In this document: positions 15,195-20,523 of the stretch, in pieces
How positions within the stretch are numbered: the stretch's first letter is position 1
Layout: every line of letters begins with the position of its first letter
Origin: Acidimicrobiales bacterium
GTDB taxonomy: Bacteria; Actinomycetota; Acidimicrobiia; Acidimicrobiales; JAKAVM01
Assembly: GCA_027451785.1 (NCBI GenBank)
Contig: DAIDIS010000120.1
Location: 1 to 20,523 of the forward strand
DNA length: 20,523 nt
Reading direction: 5' to 3'
Program-made: the position numbers and the translations under genes
The notes under the pieces: generated by a model
What the model was told of the DNA's origin: nothing
The model's database searches: none
What the model saw: only the letters and a program-made list of their open reading frames with translations

Positions 15195-15644
15195 TTACTT
15201 GAACCAGATCTTCCTGTATTCCCTAGACATTGGGTGCACGAGCGTCGCAAGTAAGGCCACCTCGAAGATCAAGACCAGCACGGTGTTGAAAAGACCTCCG
15301 GCGAATCCGCCCTGGACGAAGAGGATTACGGTCTCCAGCAATCCAAGTCCAGCCAGAACGGTTGCAAGCCTATAGCCCCAGTTTTTCTCGTTGGCTACCC
15401 CGAGGGCGGAAGCCGCTTCGCCAGCTCCGAGAATGAAAATGAGGGGCTTGACCAAGCTAATCGGGAATGCGAAGTGAAATGGAGGGTTGGAAAACACGAG
15501 TTGCGCAATGTAGAGGGCGTTCGTGTTCATGGCTGACCCGAACATCAATCCTAGAATCGAGAATCCGGCATCCAGGTATAGAAGAACCACCGCGATCTGC
15601 AGTGTTTGGGGTTGGCTTCTTGAAAACCAATGTTGGAACTCCAC
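15195..15644 (-). CDS. Small four-helix membrane protein, function unknown
   Basis: 149 residues with four clear hydrophobic helices (~15-36, ~58-80, ~88-110, ~113-138) and a short basic C-terminus. The size and spacing recall DoxX-like or similar four-helix membrane proteins, and a Gly-Ala-Gly-Glu-Ala stretch (~74-78) sits near the second helix, but I cannot assign a family with confidence. The start is GTG 15644 with a poor SD (GATCGG directly in front). It is encoded alone: converging with the lipid-kinase gene across 89 bp and divergent from the VIT-type transporter across 215 bp. Coding potential is supported by the consistent membrane pattern; the opposite-strand frames here are short and lack structure. 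Confidence 0.8.
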   Translation of the reverse strand: MEFQHWFSRSQPQTLQIAVVLLYLDAGFSILGLMFGSAMNTNALYIAQLVFSNPPFHFAFPISLVKPLIFILGAGEAASALGVANEKNWGYRLATVLAGLGLLETVILFVQGGFAGGLFNTVLVLIFEVALLATLVHPMSREYRKIWFK

Positions 15645-15859
15645 CCGATCAGTCTGCCAGCTTTATGGCGCGGTTGTCTTGATTGGCCTGACGAAAGGGC
15701 TAGAAGGTTGGCCCGCTGGATAAAAAAGCCGGAATACCTGGCTCATTGGGCGCGCTCGCGGCCGGTTCCTGCGGTCCATTAAAACCAAACGTGGGTAGCG
15801 GGCTTAGGATGGTGATTCAGGTGAGTTCTATCAAACCAAGATAAAGGCAAGATACCGAC

Positions 15860-16639
15860 ATGAGCACTGGCGTTCCGGAAAGGCCGTCCACTTCGGCCAG
15901 CGGGAAAAATTTCGGGAAGGTTCCCCCCGAGACGTTCACTTACGGGTTGGAGCACCATCATCGAGATGTCCGTGGGGGAGCTGCTCGGGCGGCCATTTTT
16001 GGGGTGAGCGACGGCCTTGTTTCGAATGCTTCGTTGATTCTCGGCGTTGCAGGAGCCAATGCCCATGTGCAGATCGTCAGAATCGCCGGGATAGCAGGGC
16101 TGCTCGCCAACGCGCTTTCGATGGGAGCAGGCGAGTATGTGTCGATGAAAGCGCAATCGGAGCTTCTTCAAAGGGAGCTGGATCTTGAGCGGCAAGAGAT
16201 TATCAACCACCCGAAGGCCGAGACACTTGAGCTAACGCGTATATATGAATCTCGAGGTGTCGAGACGGGAATTGCCGAGCAGATGGCCAGTTCGCTGATG
16301 TCGGATACGGAAACGGCGCTCCAGACTCATGCGAGAGAAGAACTCGGAATCGACCCGGAGTCGCTCGGGTCGCCTCTTCAGTCCTCGGTCTCATCGCTGC
16401 TTGCTACAGCGATCGGTGCCTTCGTTCCGCTTTTGCCATGGTTGTTTCTTGCGAAGGGTCCGGCCATTGTGGGGACGATCGTCTTATCCCTGGCGCTGGC
16501 AATCGGCGTTGGGTTCGCGTTGTCGAGCTTTACCGGTCGTTCGGCAGCCCGCTCGATTGTCAGACAGGTAGTGGTTTGTTCCCTGGCGGGTGCCGTCACG
16601 TTCGGGGTCGGGGCACTTGTAGGAATAGCCGGGGTATAA
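15860..16639 (+). CDS. VIT1/CCC1-family iron/manganese transporter
   Basis: 259 residues. The N-terminal signature EHHHRDV, then ARAAIFGVSDGLVSNASLILGV, and GLLANALSMGAGEYVSMKAQ are diagnostic of the vacuolar-iron-transporter family. After two helices a cytoplasmic stretch (~98-170) rich in Glu, with repeated Glu-x2-x-Glu spacings (SELLQRELDLERQE), corresponds to the metal-binding domain of VIT1. Three more helices follow (~178-196, ~202-222, ~232-257). Members move Fe2+ or Mn2+ out of the cytoplasm against protons, so it probably detoxifies or handles metal ions. The start is ATG 15860, preceded by AGGCAAGA. The 215-bp divergent upstream spacer holds no operator or riboswitch that I can identify. 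Confidence 0.94.
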   Translation: MSTGVPERPSTSASGKNFGKVPPETFTYGLEHHHRDVRGGAARAAIFGVSDGLVSNASLILGVAGANAHVQIVRIAGIAGLLANALSMGAGEYVSMKAQSELLQRELDLERQEIINHPKAETLELTRIYESRGVETGIAEQMASSLMSDTETALQTHAREELGIDPESLGSPLQSSVSSLLATAIGAFVPLLPWLFLAKGPAIVGTIVLSLALAIGVGFALSSFTGRSAARSIVRQVVVCSLAGAVTFGVGALVGIAGV

Positions 16640-16703
16640 ACCCAGGCTGTTGGCCTTGTCTGCATAAGCTTTGGGAACTGGATGGTATTCATGTCGGAGG
16701 ATG

Positions 16704-17732
16704 TCATACGTCGGCCGTAAAGGCTCGATCGAGGTGATCTGTCGTGAACCCAAGAGACTGGTACATCCTTACGGCCTTATCGTTTGACGCGTCAACGTAA
16801 AGCATTCCAGTCCGGATGCCCTTGCCGGCAGACAACCAGTTGAGGGAATGGACCACCAGGCGTCGTCCCAAGCCCTCATGTTGGATGGCGGGGTCCACCC
16901 CGATAACGTAGATCTCGCCCAGATCTTCGTTATCACCATGTACCGGGTCCTTCGGGTGGACCTTGGTCCAGCAGAAACCCACCAGCTTGTTCGTCGAAAA
17001 AAGCAAAAAGAACCCTCGCGGGTCAAACCACGATTCGGCCTCGCGTTCCAACAGAGTTCTCTCGGTCCACCCTCCTTGTTCGGGATGCCACGAGAAGGCC
17101 CGATTATTGAGGTCCAACCATTCGGCTTCGTCTTTTCCCGGAAGGAACTCCCTGAGCTCGAATCCCGGGCCGAAGAGATCGCTTCCCATTGGTAGCTTGC
17201 CATCGGGATTTTGGAGGTCATTTGGGAGGATCGGTAGCGCAATCCTCATTTGAAGGAGGTCGCGGCCCTTTGAAAACCCGGCCTGCTCTGCAATGGATAG
17301 GTGCCAATCGGTGGGCTTGGCCACCCACAGATGTACATGGCCTCCTCCCTCCTTTGAAATCAGGCTCCGGGCCTCGATAAGAACCGACTCCGCCAAGCGT
17401 CCCGGACCGCTGCGTTCCTCCGGGTCCACTACGAGGTCAATGGCCCAGTCGTTACCCCGGTTTCCTTTGCTGACCTGTGCATAGACCAGGGCTTCCCTGT
17501 CGGCCTGAACATTCATGACCGTCTCTTCAAGAGTGTGGGCCTCGCGGTTGCCTTCATCCCAGGCGATCACCGCCTTAATCGCCTTGCGCCCTCCCTGGAC
17601 CAGGTCCAGATACCGATGCTCGTCGATGGGATGGTGCTGGTCGAAAAGAAAGGCCCGGCCGATTAAGCGCTCGACCGACTTGATCTCCGAAAGGCTTAGC
17701 CTTTCCTTGATCTCAATCCTGTCGCTGGTCAT
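16704..17732 (-). CDS. mshD: Mycothiol synthase (acetyltransferase MshD)
   Basis: 342 residues with two GNAT domains in tandem. MshD acetylates Cys-GlcN-inositol with acetyl-CoA in the last step of mycothiol synthesis. The C-terminal domain is the clear one: LREFLPGKDEAEWLDLNNRAF, FSWHPEQGGWTE and ESWFDPRGFFLLF are family hallmarks. They are followed by the acetyl-CoA loop around residues 284-291 (QHEGLGRR) and LYVDASNDKAVRMYQSLGF. The N-terminal GNAT half (~1-165) is more divergent, as is usual. Length is slightly above the ~300-320 typical of the family. The start is ATG 17732, with AAGGG directly against it, so ribosome recognition may be unusual. Divergent from nth across 32 bp. This gene is the best taxonomic marker in the window. 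Confidence 0.95.
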   Translation of the reverse strand: MTSDRIEIKERLSLSEIKSVERLIGRAFLFDQHHPIDEHRYLDLVQGGRKAIKAVIAWDEGNREAHTLEETVMNVQADREALVYAQVSKGNRGNDWAIDLVVDPEERSGPGRLAESVLIEARSLISKEGGGHVHLWVAKPTDWHLSIAEQAGFSKGRDLLQMRIALPILPNDLQNPDGKLPMGSDLFGPGFELREFLPGKDEAEWLDLNNRAFSWHPEQGGWTERTLLEREAESWFDPRGFFLLFSTNKLVGFCWTKVHPKDPVHGDNEDLGEIYVIGVDPAIQHEGLGRRLVVHSLNWLSAGKGIRTGMLYVDASNDKAVRMYQSLGFTTDHLDRAFTADV

Positions 17733-17764
17733 CCCTTAGGACAGTAGCGTTCTGGGTGATATAG

Positions 17765-18451
17765 ATGGAAACCGTGGAAGGTGAAAGCTCGGGAGAGAGT
17801 CTAAAGCGTAAGGCCCGTAGGATCTCGCTCGTCCTCAAGGTGAACTACCCGGGGGACGCAGTTTCGTTGTGTGCCCTTGAGTTTGATACGCCCTTTCAGC
17901 TCTTGGTTGCAACCGTGCTTTCTGCTCAATGCACAGACGAGAGGGTCAATTCGGTGACTCCCGTTCTTTTCGAAAAGTACCCGGACGCGAAGTCCATGGC
18001 TCAGGCCGAGGTCTCGTCGGTAGAGAAAATCGTCTACCCCACGGGGTTCTTCCGGGCCAAGGCCGGCAACCTGGTGGGTCTGGCGACGGCGCTCGAGTCA
18101 GATCACGGCGGTATCGTCCCTCGGTCGATGGAAGATCTGGTGAAGTTGCCTGGAGTCGGCCGCAAGACCGCCAATGTTGTCAGAAGTGTGGGTTTCGGTC
18201 TTCCCGGTCTCCCGGTGGATACTCACGTTAAGAGGTTGACGAATCGAATCGGACTCACTTCAAGCAGTGATCCGGTGAAGATCGAGAAAGAGATTTCCGG
18301 CCTGGTTCCACCAAGTGAGTTAGGGGCACTGAGTTTGAGGCTAATCCTCCACGGGAGGGCAGTTTGTACTGCGCGTGCTCCTAATTGTACTCACTGTGTA
18401 ATTAAAGCCGATTGCGTGTTCGGAATGACAAATTATGGTAAAAAAATTTAA
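17765..18451 (+). CDS. nth: Endonuclease III (DNA glycosylase/AP lyase)
   Basis: 228 residues. It removes oxidised pyrimidines from DNA and cleaves at the abasic site. Motifs: LLVATVLSAQCTDERVN (46-62), helix-hairpin-helix LVKLPGVGRKTANVV (125-139) with catalytic Lys134, catalytic Asp152 in VDTHVKRL, and a [4Fe-4S] cluster set Cys201-x6-Cys208-x2-Cys211-x5-Cys217. All are intact and the length is normal. The ATG at 17765 lies close behind the divergent mshD start (32 bp). The end of the gene is A/T-rich (positions ~18425-18459), unlike the rest, and is followed by a non-coding stretch with two hairpins. Confidence 0.97.
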   Translation: METVEGESSGESLKRKARRISLVLKVNYPGDAVSLCALEFDTPFQLLVATVLSAQCTDERVNSVTPVLFEKYPDAKSMAQAEVSSVEKIVYPTGFFRAKAGNLVGLATALESDHGGIVPRSMEDLVKLPGVGRKTANVVRSVGFGLPGLPVDTHVKRLTNRIGLTSSSDPVKIEKEISGLVPPSELGALSLRLILHGRAVCTARAPNCTHCVIKADCVFGMTNYGKKI

Positions 18452-18507
18452 CCTTTTTGTCGACTTGGGAAGATCTTTGGGATGCGATAGCGTTATAGTT
18501 AGGCAAG

Positions 18508-18533
18508 GAAACCGGTTCCCGCCACCCGGTTTC
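18508..18533. terminator. Hairpin downstream of nth
   Basis: GAAACCGG (18508-18515) pairs perfectly with CCGGTTTC (18526-18533) around a ten-base loop. A short TTT follows on the plus strand after one C-T step, so it could stop nth transcripts. It lies 56 bp past the nth stop. Confidence 0.55.
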
Positions 18534-18571
18534 TTTGCGAGCTAGTTGGGATCCGCCGCCCGACTGCTCCG

Positions 18572-18595
18572 CCAGCGGCACTTCGGTGCCGCTGG
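18572..18595. terminator. Ten-base-pair hairpin with cUUCGg tetraloop
   Basis: CCAGCGGCAC (18572-18581) and GTGCCGCTGG (18586-18595) are perfectly complementary around TTCG, closed by a C-G pair, which is the extra-stable UUCG tetraloop when read on the plus strand. It sits six bases from the stop of the minus-strand small gene and 120 bp past nth. It may be a terminator for either or both strands. No T run follows on either side. Confidence 0.6.
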
Positions 18596-18600
18596 TGTCG

Positions 18601-18807
18601 TTAATGGCTAGTTTTCCCTGACTTGTCAAGCCTGCGGACACAGCCGATCAATGCACGTTCCACGGCGTATAGCTCGTGGGCTTGCCGATCGTCCTTTCCA
18701 CTGCGGTCCAGCTGTTCGGCAATTGATGTGACTCTCTTCGTTATCTCCTCAAGTGAGGCTTTGATCGAAGAGACTTCTGCGCTTATGGACTGATCCACGA
18801 CAGCCAT
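18601..18807 (-). CDS. Small helical protein, function unknown
   Basis: 68 residues from ATG 18807, all helical in character: a coiled-coil-like stretch (VSSIKASLEEITKRVTSIAE, ~10-29), a charged linker, and an amphipathic end built on LYAVERALIGCVRRLDK (~47-63). The ending resembles small uncharacterised actinobacterial proteins with a similar Val-Glu-Arg-Ala-Leu and Arg-Arg-Leu-Asp pattern, from memory only. The frame is open further to 18840, but ATG 18807 has TAGG a few bases upstream and removes an unlikely Cys/His leader. It is divergent from hisD across 99 bp and converges with nth. Function unknown. Confidence 0.65.
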   Translation of the reverse strand: MAVVDQSISAEVSSIKASLEEITKRVTSIAEQLDRSGKDDRQAHELYAVERALIGCVRRLDKSGKTSH

Positions 18808-18906
18808 TAAACCTAGCCTGTGGCACCTGACACAGCCCATCGCGAGAAGTTCCAGATTATCGGGGGAAATTGCGGGCGAGTATCGTGGGAGGCATGAGAC
18901 TCAGCG

Positions 18907-20244
18907 GTGAGCCCTGTGCTTGAGATTCTGGACCTGCGTAATCTCGACGGCGATGTAATTTCCAGACTCCCTCGGCCAAAGAGCGCTTCAGAACTTCCCG
19001 TCGAGGCCGTTTCACGCATCGTTCGGAGGGTTCGGGACGAGGGAGACCGTGCGGTGGTTGAGCTTACGCGGGAGTTCGACGGAGTTGAACTCCAAAGTAC
19101 CTTGCTTGGACCTCAAGTGATGAAGTCGGCATACGAGTCGATTTCGGCGGATTTGGCGAAAGCCTTGGAGGCAGCCAGCTCCCAGGTGTTGAGCTTTTAC
19201 GAGACACGCAGATCCGTGGGGGCCGTTCAAGGCACTGGGCCATTGGGAGATTTCAAGTATGGCGGTGATTTTGACCGCAGTGGCTTCAAAGTGACAACCC
19301 TCATGGTCCCTCTTGAGCGTGCGGGTCTATACGCTCCGGGAGGAAGAGCCAAGTATCCTTCGAGTGTTCTTATGACGGTGCTTCCCGCCAAGGCGGCGGG
19401 GGTTTCTGAAACTTTTGTTGCGATTCCTCCAGGTCCCGATGGCTTGCCTCCGATTGAAAGCCTGGCTGCTGCACACATATGTGGTGTGGATGGAGTTATT
19501 CCGGTTGGTGGGGCCCAGGCTATTGCGGCCATGGCTTACGGAACCGAGATGGTTCCCAAGGTGGATGTAATTGCCGGTCCGGGCAACGTATATGTTTCGC
19601 TTGCGATGAGGGAGGTTTCGGGGATCGTAGCGGTGCCGAGGGCTTTTGCTGGGCCTTCGGAGGTCGTCGTAGTTGCAGATTCCGGGTCCGACCCCGACCT
19701 TGTGGCGATCGACCTCATGGTTCAGGCCGAACATGGCCCAGATGGGCTCGCGTGGCTGGTTTCCGAAGAGGAAAGCGTAGTTTCAGGGGTCACCGAGTCA
19801 CTCTCGCGCCTTGTACCCAAAGCCGTCAGAAGCAAGGAGATCAGCTCGACGCTGGCAAGGGGAGGATACGCGGCAATCTGTGGATCGGTGGACGTTTGCG
19901 CAAAGGTTGTCAACTACATCGCGCCCGAGCATCTTGAGATAATGACCAAGGCTCCGGAGGTGTTCGCCGGAATGATCCGAAACGCGGGTTGCATCTTCCT
20001 GGGCAGCGGCGCTCCCGCTACCGTTGGCGACTATTTCGCGGGTCCTTCTCATGTCCTCCCGACAAACCAGACCGCCCGGTATGCCTCGGTACTATCCGTT
20101 TCCGATTTCATGAAGGAAATGAACATCGTCGAGGCGGACATGGCGCAGCTTCCCGATGCGTCGGCAGCGGTGATAGCGATTGCGGAAGCTGAGGGACTCT
20201 TTGCACATGCAGACTCCATCCGGATGAGGAGTGAGCTCCGTTGA
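18907..20244 (+). CDS. hisD: Histidinol dehydrogenase
   Basis: 445 residues, slightly above the ~430 usual. It performs the last two oxidations of histidine synthesis (histidinol to histidine, with two NAD+). Key residues: zinc ligands Gln273 and His276 in QAEHGPDG, catalytic Glu341-His342 in APEHLEI, Asp375 in GDYFAGPSH, and C-terminal zinc ligand His434 in EGLFAHADS. The family motifs YAPGGRAKYPSSVLM (142-156) and VIAGPGNVYVSLA (221-233) are also present. An in-frame stop at 18895 forces the start to be GTG 18907 or GTG 18916. The nearest SD-like GGGAGG (18887-18892) is 14 bases away, longer than optimal. Its stop overlaps the TTG of hisC, so this is the head of a histidine operon. Confidence 0.97.
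   Translation: MSPVLEILDLRNLDGDVISRLPRPKSASELPVEAVSRIVRRVRDEGDRAVVELTREFDGVELQSTLLGPQVMKSAYESISADLAKALEAASSQVLSFYETRRSVGAVQGTGPLGDFKYGGDFDRSGFKVTTLMVPLERAGLYAPGGRAKYPSSVLMTVLPAKAAGVSETFVAIPPGPDGLPPIESLAAAHICGVDGVIPVGGAQAIAAMAYGTEMVPKVDVIAGPGNVYVSLAMREVSGIVAVPRAFAGPSEVVVVADSGSDPDLVAIDLMVQAEHGPDGLAWLVSEEESVVSGVTESLSRLVPKAVRSKEISSTLARGGYAAICGSVDVCAKVVNYIAPEHLEIMTKAPEVFAGMIRNAGCIFLGSGAPATVGDYFAGPSHVLPTNQTARYASVLSVSDFMKEMNIVEADMAQLPDASAAVIAIAEAEGLFAHADSIRMRSELR
20227..20231 (+). promoter_or_regulatory. Shine-Dalgarno site deciding the hisC TTG start
   Basis: AGGAG inside the end of hisD, nine bases upstream of TTG 20241. It supports that unusual start codon, which gives an N-terminus that leads directly into conserved HisC sequence and overlaps the hisD stop. 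Confidence 0.7.
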
Positions 20245-20523
20245 GCACCCGTCCGCCGGAGGCTAGGCCTGGCCTGAATCTTATCGAGGGATACCACTCT
20301 CCAATTGTCGATGTGAAGGTGCGCCTCAACGTCAACGAGTCACCTTTCCCGCCCCCGGCCGAGTGGGAGAGAGAGCTTGCCGCAAAGATCTCCGAGATAC
20401 CCTTCAATCGTTATCCGGATCGGCGAGCCATGGCGCTTCGAGCCGAGATCGCAAGTCTCCACTCGGTCAGCCCGTCTCAGGTGTTCTGTGCGAACGGGTC
20501 GAATGAGATATTGCAGCTGCTGA
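20241..20523 (+). CDS. hisC: Histidinol-phosphate aminotransferase (3' end outside window)
   Basis: The first 94 codons are visible, read from TTG 20241 to the right edge without a stop. HisC is a PLP-dependent aminotransferase converting imidazole-acetol phosphate to histidinol phosphate. Recognisable: a variable start, then VRLNVNESPFPPP (the Asn-Glu-Ser/Asn-Pro segment near residue 35), FNRYPDRRAMALRAEIA, and VFCANGSNEILQLL (start of the PLP-pocket region). The TTG overlaps the hisD TGA by three bases (TTGA) and has AGGAG nine bases upstream. The catalytic Lys and C-terminal half lie beyond the window. Confidence 0.95.
   Translation, partial: MSTRPPEARPGLNLIEGYHSPIVDVKVRLNVNESPFPPPAEWERELAAKISEIPFNRYPDRRAMALRAEIASLHSVSPSQVFCANGSNEILQLL

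Larger units (their letters stand above)
18452..18600. other. Non-coding spacer between nth and the small minus-strand gene
   Basis: 149 bp between convergent genes with no credible protein. It holds the two hairpins at 18508-18533 and 18572-18595 and a TATAGT hexamer at 18494-18499 resembling a -10 box, about eight bases upstream of the first stem. I see no matching -35 at 16-18 bp spacing. The stretch is either a double terminator or a small structured transcript. Confidence 0.5.

Noticed and set aside
15645..15859. Possible metal-responsive operator or riboswitch upstream of the VIT-type transporter
   Set aside because: No recognisable iron- or manganese-box palindrome and no conserved riboswitch core could be picked out by eye; only A-rich patches and a weak TTGATT/TAGAAG pair.
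18402..18641. 79-residue minus-strand frame over the nth end and hairpin region
   Set aside because: It would read through both hairpins, overlaps the end of nth and the small gene, and the product has no coherent structure.

Overview
The window looks like a chromosomal, housekeeping-rich segment from an actinomycete (Actinomycetota). The strongest marker is a mycothiol synthase (MshD, minus strand 16704-17732), a hallmark of that phylum. A menaquinone-type methyltransferase and small-gene neighbours of actinobacterial style fit the same picture. The moderate G+C content by eye and frequent GTG/TTG starts with few strong Shine-Dalgarno sites would suit a deep-branching lineage such as Acidimicrobiia, but that placement is inference. 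I see no transposase, integrase, phage gene, CRISPR array, tRNA or rRNA.

Layout. 1-2776 (+): the 3' part of polyphosphate kinase ppk1, entering already open at the left edge, overlapping a small membrane-anchored coiled-coil protein of unknown function. 2795-4869 (-): an orphan ABC ATPase (YlmA-like) whose stop overlaps the start of a flippase-like LPG_synthase_TM membrane protein. 4900-6102 (+): an AI-2E family membrane protein. 6110-8874 (-): a two-gene glycan or glycolipid unit, consisting of a MGDG-synthase/UgtP-type glycosyltransferase with an extra C-terminal domain, followed by a NodB polysaccharide deacetylase. 8932-9804 (+): a multispanning DMT-like permease. 9840-12116 (+): an OmpR-type response regulator and its HAMP histidine kinase. 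12127-13908 (-): an orphan NarL-type sensor kinase with about ten membrane spans. 13988-15105: divergent menG/ubiE methyltransferase and dgkA-type lipid kinase. 15195-15644 (-): a small four-helix membrane protein. 15860-16639 (+): a VIT1/CCC1-type metal transporter. 16704-18451: divergent mshD and nth (endonuclease III). 18452-18600: a non-coding stretch with two hairpins. 18601-18807 (-): a small conserved-looking protein. 18907-20523 (+): hisD and the start of hisC, the front of a histidine operon cut by the right edge.

Many genes concern the envelope, lipids or polyprenols (glycosyltransferase, deacetylase, flippase-like protein, lipid kinase, menaquinone methylation), alternating with stress and housekeeping functions. 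They lie in many short units on both strands, so this is not one large system.

The most notable observation is in the glycosyltransferase at 6868-8874. After a basic linker and a membrane segment, its C-terminal ~175 residues align by eye along their whole length with the neighbouring NodB deacetylase. Every catalytic motif (the Asp-Asp pair, the His-x3-His pair, the Arg-Pro-Pro-Tyr-Gly loop and the Leu-His-Asp motif) is lost. It therefore appears to be a dead, probably extracytoplasmic, deacetylase domain tethered to a cytosolic glycosyltransferase, encoded directly upstream of an intact deacetylase.
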